Assembly (NCBI RefSeq): GCF_022900255.1
Contig: NZ_JALIRM010000001.1
Span: 1-64,000 of the forward strand
Reading direction: 5' to 3'
Length of the DNA: 64,000 bases
Source of the DNA: Lederbergia wuyishanensis
Lineage (GTDB): Bacteria > Bacillota > Bacilli > Bacillales > Bacillaceae_C
The notes beneath the pieces were generated by a model that did not search any database, was not told the DNA's origin, and saw only the letters and a program-made list of their open reading frames with translations. The stretch's first letter is position 1. Every line of letters begins with the position of its first letter. The translations under genes and the position numbers were made by a program. Positions 17,804 through 26,857 of the stretch are shown piece by piece.

Positions 17804-18853
17804 ATGTTTGCAGCAATGTTTGGCTCCGTTGAGCAAGGAATCATCTATGCAATTATGGCACTTGGAGTGTATCTTACATTCCGGGTGCTTGATTTTCCAG
17901 ACCTGACTGTTGATGGGAGCTTTGTTACGGGGGCAAGTACCGCAGCGACAATGATTGTTTTCGGATATCATCCTATTATTGCAACAGTATCAGCTCTTAT
18001 AGTCGGATTTTTTGCGGGATGTATTACAGGCCTTTTGCACACAAAAGGGAAAATCAATCCATTATTATCAGGTATTTTAATGATGATTGCTTTATATTCC
18101 ATTAACTTAAGAATAATGGGCTTAACGACAGAAAATTCAGTAGGACGCCCTAATATTTCGTTAATGAAACTAGATACTGTTTTTACAAAGTTTCACCAGT
18201 TTTGGGGATCACTAGGTGTTGATCCATTCTTAAATCAACTTTTAACAAAATTAGGGGTTAAGTTTTTACCTTCTACTTGGGGTATTTTTTTCCTCATGAT
18301 CATTGTGACATTGTTGATTAAATTTGTTGCTGATTGGTTTTTACAAACAGAAGTTGGACTCGCCATTCGTGCAACAGGGGACAACAGAAGGATGATTCGT
18401 AGTTTCTCAGCTAATACCGATATTTTGATTATTCTTGGATTGGGAATATCGAATGCTTTAGTTGCATTTTCAGGGGCATTGATCGCTCAATACTCTAAGT
18501 TTTCCGATATTGGTATGGGGATTGGGATGATTATTATTGGACTCGCCTCTGTCATTATTGGAGAAGCGATTTTCGGCACGAAAACGATTCTCAGAACAAC
18601 TATGGCAGTCATAGCAGGAGCAATTATTTATCGAATCGTTTTAGGCCTTGCGCTGCGAATTAAATTGCTAGATACAGGAGATATGAAACTTATTACAGCT
18701 ATTATTGTTATCTTAGCGTTAGTAGTTCCGCAAATATTTGAGAAAAGCAGAGAAAAGAAGAGGAAATCGAAGCGTCATGCAGAGAGGTTAGCTGCTCTTT
18801 CCAAGTTAGAAAAAGGGGAGGGGAAGCCCGTTGCTGAAGCTAGAACAGATTAA
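17804..18853 (+). CDS. ABC transporter permease (COG4120)
   Basis: 349-residue integral membrane permease of the branched-chain amino acid type (LivH/LivM-like), with about nine hydrophobic segments and a cytoplasmic basic tail (KSREKKRKSKRHAERLAAL). The motif RATGDNRRMIRSFSANTD corresponds to the cytoplasmic coupling loop. ATG follows TAGGAGATG, 18 bases after the binding protein gene. Its last 23 bases overlap the ATPase gene, indicating translational coupling. Confidence 0.92.
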   Translation: MFAAMFGSVEQGIIYAIMALGVYLTFRVLDFPDLTVDGSFVTGASTAATMIVFGYHPIIATVSALIVGFFAGCITGLLHTKGKINPLLSGILMMIALYSINLRIMGLTTENSVGRPNISLMKLDTVFTKFHQFWGSLGVDPFLNQLLTKLGVKFLPSTWGIFFLMIIVTLLIKFVADWFLQTEVGLAIRATGDNRRMIRSFSANTDILIILGLGISNALVAFSGALIAQYSKFSDIGMGIGMIIIGLASVIIGEAIFGTKTILRTTMAVIAGAIIYRIVLGLALRIKLLDTGDMKLITAIIVILALVVPQIFEKSREKKRKSKRHAERLAALSKLEKGEGKPVAEARTD

Positions 18854-19628
18854 TAAAATTTTTAACGAGGCTACTCTTGATGAAAAAATAGCTCTCGATC
18901 AAATTAATCTAGAATTAAAGTCCGGGGATTTTGTTACAGTTATTGGAAGCAACGGTGCAGGGAAGTCCACTTTGATGAATATGATTTCAGGAGCTCTAAC
19001 TCCTGATTTGGGAAATGTACTCATTGATGGGAAAAATGTTACTAAGCTTCCAGAGTTTAAAAGATCCCAGTTTATTGGTAGGGTATTTCAGGATCCAATG
19101 GCTGGAACAGCTCCGAATATGACAATTGAAGAAAACCTTGCTATGGCCTATTCACGTAATAAAAAGAGAGGTCTAAGAAGAGGCGTCGATAAAAAGAGAC
19201 GGGAATATTTCCGTCAATCTCTAGAATCACTCCATTTAAACTTGGAAAATCGTTTAAATGCGAAAGTCGGTTTGCTTTCGGGAGGAGAAAGGCAAGCTCT
19301 GTCATTATTAATGGCCACATTTACAAAACCATCCATTTTATTGCTAGATGAGCATACGGCAGCATTGGATCCATCTAGAGCTGAATTAATTACAAATTTA
19401 ACGAAGCAACTAGTTGAAAAAGATAAACTGACTACACTTATGGTCACTCACAATATGCAACAAGCACTTGATCTTGGAAACCGGCTAATCATGATGGACA
19501 AAGGCCAAATTATTTTAGAAGTAGACTCCGATAAAAAGCACGAGCTGACAATCGATAAACTGATGGCAGAATTCCAACGGATACGTGGAGAAAAGCTGAC
19601 AGATGACAAAGCTTTACTTTCGATTTAA
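18831..19628 (+). CDS. ABC transporter ATP-binding protein (COG1101)
   Basis: 265-residue ATPase energising the importer. Walker A GSNGAGKST, signature LLSGGERQALS, Walker B ILLLDEHTAALDP and switch histidine TLMVTHNMQQ are intact. The start is TTG 18831, with GGGGAGGGG eight bases upstream, inside the permease reading frame. Its terminator has been split by an insertion sequence 25 bases after the stop. Confidence 0.93.
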   Translation: MLKLEQINKIFNEATLDEKIALDQINLELKSGDFVTVIGSNGAGKSTLMNMISGALTPDLGNVLIDGKNVTKLPEFKRSQFIGRVFQDPMAGTAPNMTIEENLAMAYSRNKKRGLRRGVDKKRREYFRQSLESLHLNLENRLNAKVGLLSGGERQALSLLMATFTKPSILLLDEHTAALDPSRAELITNLTKQLVEKDKLTTLMVTHNMQQALDLGNRLIMMDKGQIILEVDSDKKHELTIDKLMAEFQRIRGEKLTDDKALLSI

Positions 19629-19629
19629 A

Positions 19630-19653
19630 TGAAAAAGAGGTTATTCCAATCAG
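19630..19653 (+). terminator. left arm of a terminator split by an IS
   Basis: AAAAAGAGGTTATTCCA here is complementary to TGGATAACCTCTTTTT at 21342-21357, with the IS sitting in the former loop. Joining the flanks restores a normal hairpin plus T run for the ABC operon. Confidence 0.75.
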
Positions 19654-19723
19654 TGATATGCTCCCTATAAAGTAGACAGATGAAATAATAAAAATCTGTT
19701 TACTTTATTAGGGGGCTTTTTCT

Positions 19724-20413
19724 ATGGCAAAAAGAACTTATTCCGCTCAAGAAAAGTATGAGTTAATTATCGCGTATGAGAATAGACAAACCTCAATTAA
19801 AGATTTTTGTCTTGAGCAGAGTATACCTAAAAAAACTATACAGGAATGGGTTTATCTATATCAATCACGCGGAATAGATGGACTTCAAAATTCAACTGGA
19901 TGGAAACGGTACGCTAAAGAGTTAAAAACAGCTGCTGTTTTAGATTACCAATCCGGGTCTTACTCTTTGAAGGAGGTTGTACGGAAATATAACATTTCCA
20001 GTAGCTCAGTGTTACAGAAGTGGATAAAGAATTATAATGGTCATAGAGAATTAAAAGACACGCAAAGGATGAATAACTCTATGATCAAAGGTCGATCCAC
20101 TACTCTTGAAGAACGTTTAGAAATCGTGATGTATTGTCTGCAGAACGGAAAAAACTATCACCAAGTATCAGAGCTTTTCAAGGTCTCTTATCAACAGGTG
20201 TATCAATGGGTGAAGAAGTACGAGAAAGACGGAGAATACGGTCTTAAAGACAAGCGGGGCCACCATAAGACAGAACTAGAGTTACCCCCCGAAGAAAAGG
20301 TTCAGCTCGAAATGAAACGGTTGGAACGGGAAAATGAGCGGTTGCGGGCAGAAAATGCATTCTTAAAAAAGTTGGAGGAAATCGAAAGGAGGCGTTTAAA
20401 GAAGCGTCCTTAA
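19724..20413 (+). CDS. IS3-family transposase OrfA
   Basis: 229 residues with two tandem helix-turn-helix segments (YSAQEKYELIIAYENRQTSI and LEERLEIVMYCLQNGKNYHQ regions) for terminal inverted repeat binding, and a C-terminal leucine-zipper-like coil (LEMKRLERENERLRAENAFL). Near the end a slippery heptamer A AAA AAG (20365-20371) provides the -1 frameshift used to make the OrfAB fusion. Start ATG follows a GGGGGCTTTTTCT leader. Confidence 0.9.
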   Translation: MAKRTYSAQEKYELIIAYENRQTSIKDFCLEQSIPKKTIQEWVYLYQSRGIDGLQNSTGWKRYAKELKTAAVLDYQSGSYSLKEVVRKYNISSSSVLQKWIKNYNGHRELKDTQRMNNSMIKGRSTTLEERLEIVMYCLQNGKNYHQVSELFKVSYQQVYQWVKKYEKDGEYGLKDKRGHHKTELELPPEEKVQLEMKRLERENERLRAENAFLKKLEEIERRRLKKRP

Positions 20414-21290
20414 GCCAGGTTCGCTTAACCGATAAATATGTCGCTATTCAGGAACTTCATGAGAAGGAGAATTTCTCTATTTCGCTATTATGCGAGATTG
20501 CTAGAATTGCACGTTCTGCATACTATAAGTGGCTTAAACGGACCCCTTCAGAAAACGAGAAGTGGAATCAAGAAATTCTGGTGGAGATAAAGCGTCTAAA
20601 TGAGAAAGTGGACGGCATATACGGATACCGCCGTATAACGCTGAACCTGAACCGCACCTTATCTCGGCCGGTTAACCATAAACGTGTGTATCGTCTGATG
20701 AGGATCACTGGAATCCAGTCGGTTATTCGACGCAAGCGCAAGAGCTATAAAGCAAGCACACCGCAATATGTGGTCGAGAACGTACTGAACCGGGATTTCC
20801 ACGCAGAGATGCCAAATGAAAAGTGGCTGACCGATGTGACCGAAATGAAGTACGGAACTATCTCAAAGGCTTATTTGAGTGCGATCTTAGATTGTACGAT
20901 GGGTCGATTGTGAGCTATGTATTGGGTACTTCCAACAATAATCCGTTGGTGTTTAAAACCTTGGATTTAGCATTGGAGGCAAACCCGGAAGCTACTCCCC
21001 TCCTCCATAGTGATCGAGGATTTCAATATACCTTTCCGGCATTTAAAAGGAAAATGGAGAAAGCAGAAATGGTTCAGAGTATGTCCCGGGTGGGAAGGTG
21101 CATCGATAACGGGCCAATGGAAGGATTTTGGGGAACATTAAAATGCGAGAAGTATTATCTGAAGAAGTACAGTACATTTGAAGAGTTGAAAAAGGATATT
21201 GAAGACTACATACATTTTTACAATCAAGAACGACTACAAAAAAGACTAACCGGCCTTAGCCCCATAGAATATAGGGCTAAAGCCGCCTAG
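20371..21290 (+). pseudogene. IS3-family transposase OrfB, frameshifted
   Basis: Integrase-fold DDE transposase read in the -1 frame from the slippery site. The first catalytic Asp is in EKWLTDVTEMKYG, the second in LLHSDRGFQYT and the Glu in the NGPMEGFWGTLK region. At about 20892 the frame is lost: LSAILD is followed in the wrong frame, while the correct continuation LYDGSIVSYVLG lies one base over. Restoring one T in GATTGTAC (to GATTTGTAC) rejoins the two parts. The break lies between the first and second catalytic acids, so this copy cannot make active transposase, unless it is a sequencing error. Confidence 0.88.
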
Positions 21291-21341
21291 TGTCATTTTT
21301 TTATTTCCACTGTCTACTTGACAGGGGGCAGTTCAAATCAG

Positions 21342-21358
21342 TGGATAACCTCTTTTTG
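21342..21358 (+). terminator. right arm of the split ABC-operon terminator
   Basis: TGGATAACCTC followed by TTTTT; partner of the arm at 19632-19648 on the other side of the IS. Confidence 0.75.
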
Positions 21359-21579
21359 ATTTCATTTGAAAGAGATTGATATTTTTCAGATCCAGAATGC
21401 TTGAGCACAAGTTAGAGATTAAAGAATCAAAATAGTTTAATTCAATCTTAAACAGTTGTTGCTACTGTCTCAAATTGTCATCATTCCAATGAAAATCAGT
21501 AAAGTTAGTTTTCCGTCAAGGTCAACGCACTAATTAAGAACGAATAATATAAAAGGTATCTTTGAGTCTACATGCATTG
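21359..21579. other. intergenic, no gene seen
   Basis: AT-rich spacer between the IS insertion site and the terminator of the convergent purine permease gene; no ribosome site or open frame of note. Confidence 0.4.
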
Positions 21580-21582
21580 AAA

Positions 21583-21616
21583 AAGGACAGAGCCCTTGTT
21601 CTTAAGCTTCTGTCCG
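21583..21616 (-). terminator. terminator of the purine permease gene
   Basis: On the minus strand GGACAGA / TCTGTCC followed by TTTTTC. Confidence 0.75.
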
Positions 21617-21642
21617 CAATATATAACAATAATTTTTTTTTC

Positions 21643-22941
21643 TTAATGAGGCAAGAATACTAGTTGATAAAGAAATAGCACTGCAAAAATATAGACAAGC
21701 GGATGAACAGATTTCCATTTTCCTGTAACTACTTTTAATATTGGATAAGAGATGAAGCCCAACGCTATTCCAGTTGCAATACTTGAAGTTAGGGGCATAC
21801 TCAAAATAATCAAAAATGCCGGAAACGCTTCATCTAGCTCGTCCCATTTAATTTTTGCAATAGCTCCCATCATCAAGCTTCCAACAATAATGAGTGCAGG
21901 AGAAGTAATAGCAGGTATACCTGACACCGCACTGACAAGTGGTCCGAAAAAAGCTGCAATGATAAACAAGATTGAAACTGTAACAGTAGTTAGACCTGTT
22001 CTTCCACCCGCTGCAACTCCCGCTGTTGATTCAACATAGGCACTTGTTGGACTCGTCCCAAACATCGCTCCCACTGATGTAGCAACTGAATCAGCTAACA
22101 ATGCTTGACGTACTCGCGGCATAGAATTTCCTTTCATTAAACCAGCTTGTTCCGCTACACCAATCATAGTACCTGTCGTATCAAAAATCGTAACAAGTAA
22201 GAAAGAAAAAACGACAGCATATAAACTGTGTTGAAATACTTCCGCTAAAGCCGAAATTGGATTCGTAACTAATATACCTTCTGGAAGTGAAGGCTTGTCT
22301 ATAACCGATTCTTGAAATGAAAGTTGTCCAGTAAAATAGGCAATAAGCCCCGTCACTATCATTCCAAGAAACAATGCTCCGGGTACTCTTAAAGCCATCA
22401 GAATTAACGTTACCGCTAAACCAATTAGTGTCAAAATCACGCCAAAAGAATGAAGGTCGCCAAGTGCCACTAGATTTGATGGGTGGGAAACAATCATGCC
22501 ACTCATTCTCATCCCAATGAATGCAATAAATAATCCAATTCCAGCAGTAATTCCGTGCTTAAGATTTTCAGGAATTGCCTCAATTAATATTTTTCGAAAA
22601 GGTGTTAGAGATAAAATGATAAAAATAATACCAGCAACAAATACAGCAGCAAACGCAGTTTGGTAACCGATATCATGTGTACCAACAACAGAGTATGCAA
22701 AGTAAGCGTTTAGCCCCATACCAGGTGCAATCGCAATTGGATAATTGGCAGCTAAGGCCATCCATAATGTGCCGATTACAGTAGCTATGATAGTAGCTGA
22801 AAATACTTGTTCAAATGGGACACCTGCATCTTTAAGAATGATTGGATTAACTATAATAATATAAGCCATTGTTAAAAATGTGGTTAATCCTGCAATTAAT
22901 TCAGTTGGCACATTCGTATTATTTTCCTTTAATTTAAACAT
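21643..22941 (-). CDS. NCS2-family purine permease (PbuG/PbuO type)
   Basis: 432-residue transporter of the AzgA-like NCS2 group that imports hypoxanthine/guanine/adenine. The sequence begins MFKLKENNTNVPTELIAGLT with the family's TTFLTMAYIIIVNP first helix and PGMGLNAYFAY; FDTTGTMIGVAEQAG and GTSPTSAYVES are the substrate-region motifs. About 12-14 membrane segments. ATG 22941 follows TTGGAGG; an upstream in-frame extension to 23016 is not supported. Two PurBox-like sites overlap its promoter, as in B. subtilis purine transport genes; no purine riboswitch is seen. Confidence 0.92.
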   Translation of the reverse strand: MFKLKENNTNVPTELIAGLTTFLTMAYIIIVNPIILKDAGVPFEQVFSATIIATVIGTLWMALAANYPIAIAPGMGLNAYFAYSVVGTHDIGYQTAFAAVFVAGIIFIILSLTPFRKILIEAIPENLKHGITAGIGLFIAFIGMRMSGMIVSHPSNLVALGDLHSFGVILTLIGLAVTLILMALRVPGALFLGMIVTGLIAYFTGQLSFQESVIDKPSLPEGILVTNPISALAEVFQHSLYAVVFSFLLVTIFDTTGTMIGVAEQAGLMKGNSMPRVRQALLADSVATSVGAMFGTSPTSAYVESTAGVAAGGRTGLTTVTVSILFIIAAFFGPLVSAVSGIPAITSPALIIVGSLMMGAIAKIKWDELDEAFPAFLIILSMPLTSSIATGIALGFISYPILKVVTGKWKSVHPLVYIFAVLFLYQLVFLPH

Positions 22942-22953
22942 ATAAGAACCTCC

Positions 22954-23024
22954 AAAAAACGAACGATTAGTAATCCATTTAGTATAATATTCGTTTTTCG
23001 CAAATAATGCAAGCATAATTATTA
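22954..23024 (-). promoter_or_regulatory. promoter and paired PurBoxes of the purine permease gene
   Basis: On the minus strand TTGCAT and TATTAT are separated by 17 bases. Overlapping them are two inverted boxes, AAAACGAACGATTA (plus-strand 22956) and TAATATTCGTTTTT (plus-strand 22985), resembling the CGAAC PurBox pair with a spacing of about 15-17 bases. Predicted PurR repression. Confidence 0.55.
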
Positions 23025-23212
23025 TTCCCGTAAAATTTTTATTACTAACATTAACTGACTAAATTGAAGATAAAAAATGTAGATTAGGAGTGATAGCAAG
23101 GAAAAGTTGCAAAATTTCTAGTAGAAAAAATCCGTGAGAGTTTTGGTCGCAGTGATAAATATATATGGAGGGCACTAAATCTGGAACATCAATATTACTA
23201 CCTTAACAAGAG

Positions 23213-23247
23213 CAATAAAAAACACCCCTTTTTAGTAAAGGAGTGCT
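23213..23247 (-). terminator. terminator of the DCC-family gene
   Basis: On the minus strand GCACTCCTTT / AAAGGGGTG followed by six T. Confidence 0.8.
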
Positions 23248-23254
23248 TCAATTA

Positions 23255-23644
23255 TCATAAAAAACGTTTTCGAATTTCGGGGGGAGGTAACATGCAACTA
23301 TCATTTTTTCCGAACCATTTATATCGGTATTTTGCAAAAATATTATAAAATAAATCACGTATTGGTGAAGGGATTACAATTAATAGATAAAGCCATTTCA
23401 AGGAAGAATTCAATTTTTTACAAATGCGTAATGCTGCAGTTGTTTTTAAATAAGCTACATTATTTTCAATTAAGACCAAACTATCTACGTTTAATGGAAC
23501 TCCATGTTTTTTTATTAGTGATTGTCCAAGTTCACTTTGCAATGATGCATATTTAAAATATCCATGTGGATCACGTTTAATAATAAATTGGACACTCGAG
23601 TTGCAAAAATTACAAGTTCCGTCAAATAAAATGAGTGCAGACAT
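23255..23644 (-). CDS. DCC-family thiol-disulfide oxidoreductase (DUF393)
   Basis: 129 residues. The DUF393 hallmark is at the N terminus: LILFDGTCNFCNSSVQFI, with the DGxCxxC motif giving the DCC name. Downstream are FKYASLQSELGQ and a hydrophobic ALRICKKLNSSLKWLYLLIVI segment. B. subtilis YuxK is of this family. ATG 23644 follows ATGGAGGTAAGG; the six upstream codons are not needed. Predicted thiol redox role; physiological partner unknown. Monocistronic. Confidence 0.88.
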   Translation of the reverse strand: MSALILFDGTCNFCNSSVQFIIKRDPHGYFKYASLQSELGQSLIKKHGVPLNVDSLVLIENNVAYLKTTAALRICKKLNSSLKWLYLLIVIPSPIRDLFYNIFAKYRYKWFGKNDSCMLPPPEIRKRFL

Positions 23645-23702
23645 AGCCTTACCTCCATTCATTACATTTATTATTCACCTTATATTTAAAAAAATCAATC
23701 AT

Positions 23703-23731
23703 AATAAAAAACCTTCACATCATGGAAGGCT
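23703..23731 (-). terminator. terminator of the ykaA-pit operon
   Basis: On the minus strand GCCTTCC / GGAAGG-like stem (CCTTC/GAAGG) followed by TTTTTTATT. Confidence 0.85.
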
Positions 23732-23738
23732 TCTTTTG

Positions 23739-24743
23739 TTACATAAATAAATTTAATATATAGTAAATGACTCCTGAAAGCAATCCTGTTATAGGAAGAG
23801 TAATAAACCAAGTAATAATCATCCTTTTTGCAGTATCCCATTTTACTCCTCGAATTCTATGAGCAGATCCAACCCCTAGAATTGAAGAAGTAATAACATG
23901 GGTGGTACTAACAGGTAAATGTATATAAGTGGCACCGAAAATAATTAATGCTGAGCTTAGGTCGGCTGCAACTCCATTTACAGGACGTATTTTCATGATT
24001 TTTCCGCCAACCGTTTTAATAATTTTCCAACCACCTACTGAAGTACCAAGCCCCATGGCCAGAGCACAAGAGAATTGAACCCAAAAGGGGATGTCTGTTG
24101 TCGTATGATGATTACTAGCGATTAGAGCCATTGTAATAATCCCCATCGATTTTTGTGCATCGTTCGTACCATGGGTATAAGACTGTAAAGCTGCAGTGAC
24201 AATTTGGATATAACGAAATCCTTTATTCGTCTTAGTTAAACTCAAATTTTTAAATTCCATTTTAAATATGGAATAAATGATAAAGCCTATTGCAAAAGCA
24301 ATAAGTGGAGAAAAAATTAGAGCTTGGATGATTTTTAAAAAACCTTCGTATTTTATAGAACTTAAACCAGCGGCAGCAATCGCAGCTCCAGCAATCGAGC
24401 CAATTAGAGCATGAGACGAACTACTTGGAATTCCGTAATACCAAGTTATTAGATTCCAGGCAATTGCTGAAATAAGTGCTGCTAAAATAACGGTAGTACC
24501 ATTCGCCAATGTGAAAGGATCGACAATGTCTTTTGTAATGGTCTGGGCTACTCCTGTAAACGTTAAGGCTCCAACAAAGTTCATTGTTGCTGCTAGAATA
24601 ATCGCATGACGCGGTTTTAAAGCTTTCGTAGATACAGAAGTTGCAATCGCATTAGCCGTATCGTGAAACCCGTTTATAAAATCAAATGCAAGGGCGGCGA
24701 AGACGATAACTATTGTAATGATAAGAACTGAATCTATTCCCAT
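23739..24743 (-). CDS. pit: low-affinity inorganic phosphate transporter
   Basis: 334-residue Pit-family phosphate:cation symporter. Signature stretches are FINGFHDTANAIATSVSTKAL near the N terminus and YTHGTNDAQKSMGIITMAL in the middle, plus VSTTHVITSSILGVGSA near the end; about ten membrane helices. It starts 14 bases after ykaA, the PhoU-like partner, so the two form an operon as in B. subtilis. Confidence 0.95.
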   Translation of the reverse strand: MGIDSVLIITIVIVFAALAFDFINGFHDTANAIATSVSTKALKPRHAIILAATMNFVGALTFTGVAQTITKDIVDPFTLANGTTVILAALISAIAWNLITWYYGIPSSSSHALIGSIAGAAIAAAGLSSIKYEGFLKIIQALIFSPLIAFAIGFIIYSIFKMEFKNLSLTKTNKGFRYIQIVTAALQSYTHGTNDAQKSMGIITMALIASNHHTTTDIPFWVQFSCALAMGLGTSVGGWKIIKTVGGKIMKIRPVNGVAADLSSALIIFGATYIHLPVSTTHVITSSILGVGSAHRIRGVKWDTAKRMIITWFITLPITGLLSGVIYYILNLFM

Positions 24744-24757
24744 TTAGTAGGACTCCC

Positions 24758-25378
24758 TTATGCATTTTTCATGACGATACTTTCAAGTGTATTTGCTACT
24801 CCTTGGCAGCTATCTGTTGTTTTTTCAAGGTTTTCGTAGATCTCCTTGTATTTTATTAATCGGATTGGATCTGTTTCGACCGTGAAAAGATGCTTAATAC
24901 ATTCTCTAAGTACATCATCGCATTTTGATTCATAATCTTTAATTTTAATTGCATGTGGGCGTACCTCAGGTAATTTTTTGCTGAAAATTAATCCGATGCA
25001 TATTTCAATTTCATCGACACATTTCTTTATTGATTCGACAAACTTATACATATATTCGTCTGCGTGAACAATTGAGTACATTTCAAATAACGCTGCACAA
25101 TTCTCCATTCCATCAAGTACATCATCCATAATCATAGATAATGTAAGTAAATCTTCTCGTTCAATAGGAGTAATAAATGAATTATTTAATTCTTTAATAA
25201 TTTCATGAACGTAATTATCCCCGATTGTTTCATATTCCTTCATTTTAGCGGCAAAAACTTTAGTATCCTCTTTATTATTAAGCTTAAAATCAGCAAAATA
25301 AATGGAGCTTTCTTTTAAGTTTGCAGCAATTTTTTCAAGCAAAATGGCAAATTTATCTTTTTTCTTTTTAAAGACCAT
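24758..25378 (-). CDS. ykaA: DUF47/PhoU-like protein YkaA
   Basis: 206-residue all-helical DUF47 protein, PhoU-like, predicted to regulate the Pit transporter encoded next. Typical segments are LEKIAANLKESSIYFADF, YETIGDNYVHEIIKELN, FITPIEREDLLTLSMIMDDV and YESKCDDVLRECIKHLF, with repeated acidic metal-binding residues. ATG follows AGGAGGGC. Confidence 0.93.
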   Translation of the reverse strand: MVFKKKKDKFAILLEKIAANLKESSIYFADFKLNNKEDTKVFAAKMKEYETIGDNYVHEIIKELNNSFITPIEREDLLTLSMIMDDVLDGMENCAALFEMYSIVHADEYMYKFVESIKKCVDEIEICIGLIFSKKLPEVRPHAIKIKDYESKCDDVLRECIKHLFTVETDPIRLIKYKEIYENLEKTTDSCQGVANTLESIVMKNA

Positions 25379-25475
25379 TTTTAGCCCTCCTAAATGGCAG
25401 TATAATAAACCTATATTATTTTATCGTAAAACGTCTAAAGTTAAAAGTTTTAGTCGAGTTAATGTCGAAAATCCT

Positions 25476-26348
25476 TTAAATATAATTTTCGAAAATGGGA
25501 GGGTAGTCCAAAAAAGATGCTGTTACTCGAATTTTCTTAAGTAAAAATGGATGCATGAATTCTAAATTACGGGCATGGAGTGCTTGTCTTTTGAAAGTAG
25601 AGCTTCCCCCGTAAAGCTGATCCCCAGCTAGCGGGTGTCCAATAAAAGATAAATGTACCCTAATTTGATGGGTTCTCCCAGATTCTAAAGAACATTCTAA
25701 TAAAGTTAGCTTGTCTTTGGGAAAAGTATTAATAACATGATAGTGAGTGATTGCATGTTGCCCAGTCTTCGAAACCCTACGTTTCGTCGGATGATGGCGA
25801 TCTCTGCCAATAGGTTCTGTAATCTTTCCGTTTTTACTCTTAATAACCCCATCTGCGAGCGCCCAATATGTCCGTTTAATTTCTCGGTCGGCAAGCATTC
25901 TATCGAGTACAACTTGACTAAAAATATTTTTGGCAAAAAGAATTGCACCAGTTGTATTTTTATCGAGACGGTGAATATGATGTGGATTCTGTCCCTTATG
26001 TTGCCCTTGTAAATGATATACCACTAAATTTGAAAGAGTATTCGTTTCGTTATTATTTGGATGTGTCACCATTTCAGATGGTTTATTTACTACTAATAAA
26101 TAATCATCTTCGTATAAAATGTCCAATGAGGAGGGATATGGGGCAATATCATCGGTTTCCTCGGGTAGTGAAATGAAAACCTCGTCACCATGATTTAAAG
26201 GACGGTTCCAATTTGCTAATTGATCATTTATCGTGATTGCCTTGTCCATTCTTAAGGTGTGAATCAATTTTTTCGGGATTTTCCACTCATTACGCAGTAA
26301 ATCTTCTATATTCCTACCCTTCCATTGTTCCTGAATCAATATTCGCAT
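25476..26348 (-). CDS. yhcT: RluA-family pseudouridine synthase YhcT
   Basis: 290 residues. N-terminal S4-like region (LLRNEWKIPKKLIHTLRMDK), then the catalytic domain with HRLDKNTTGAILFAK (catalytic Asp in RLDKxTxG), and C-terminal SGRTHQIRVHLSFIGHPLAGD. It isomerises uridine to pseudouridine in RNA; the target of YhcT is not defined here. Next to divergent yhcU exactly as in B. subtilis. Confidence 0.93.
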   Translation of the reverse strand: MRILIQEQWKGRNIEDLLRNEWKIPKKLIHTLRMDKAITINDQLANWNRPLNHGDEVFISLPEETDDIAPYPSSLDILYEDDYLLVVNKPSEMVTHPNNNETNTLSNLVVYHLQGQHKGQNPHHIHRLDKNTTGAILFAKNIFSQVVLDRMLADREIKRTYWALADGVIKSKNGKITEPIGRDRHHPTKRRVSKTGQHAITHYHVINTFPKDKLTLLECSLESGRTHQIRVHLSFIGHPLAGDQLYGGSSTFKRQALHARNLEFMHPFLLKKIRVTASFLDYPPIFENYI

Positions 26349-26458
26349 CTTGTATGTATCCTTTCGAAAATAGTTTCATGATATTCCCAATCTTTTATCA
26401 TGTAATTCTATGTTATTCTAATAGAAAATAAAGAAATTGCAAAAGGTAGGGTCAAGAT

Positions 26459-26857
26459 ATGAAAGTAGTAGTTGCAGCGACTGAAGAGCAGGAAGAAAAA
26501 CTTGATGAGCTAATAAAGTACTTCTATTCTTCTGTCTTTCCGCAATATTTTGATGATAAAGAGATAGCCGAGTTCTTACATTTGAAAATTCTCCATTTGC
26601 CTAATCAAACGGATGAGCCAATATATACCTTAGATGGTGCTTTTCGGGCAATTTGTAGTATTGAGGTCATCATTTCTATTTTAGAATCTGATATTGATAA
26701 TAAATATTCCATAATTTTTAATAAAAACGTTGAAATTCTAAAGGAAGCAGGGGTGTTTTTTCCTTTTTCTTATTGTAATTTTACTTCTGGAAAAAGAACA
26801 AACGCAAATGTGATCTTTAGTTTGTATTCAAACGCTACTAATCAATTTTTAATGTGA
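26459..26857 (+). CDS. yhcU: DUF5365 family protein YhcU
   Basis: 132 residues, soluble, acidic N-terminal half (ATEEQEEKLDELIKYFYSSV) and a mixed C-terminal half. No catalytic motif is visible and no function is known for the family. ATG follows AAAAGGTAGGGTC. Placed divergently beside yhcT, supporting the name by synteny. Confidence 0.85.
   Translation: MKVVVAATEEQEEKLDELIKYFYSSVFPQYFDDKEIAEFLHLKILHLPNQTDEPIYTLDGAFRAICSIEVIISILESDIDNKYSIIFNKNVEILKEAGVFFPFSYCNFTSGKRTNANVIFSLYSNATNQFLM

Larger units (their letters stand above)
19654..21335 (+). mobile_element. IS3-family insertion sequence (IS150-like), 1682 bp
   Basis: The ends form an imperfect inverted repeat: TGATATGCTCCCTATAAAGT and, at the other end reversed, TGAACTGCCCCCTGTCAAGT, both continuing AGACAG. 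A 6-bp direct repeat AATCAG flanks the element on both sides (19648-19653 and 21336-21341). It carries orfA and a frameshifted orfB with the DDE motif of IS3 transposases. Inserted in the loop of the ABC operon terminator. Confidence 0.92.

Noticed and set aside
22942-23100. Purine riboswitch upstream of the purine permease
   Set aside because: The leader is too short and lacks the aptamer core; only PurBox-like sites are seen.
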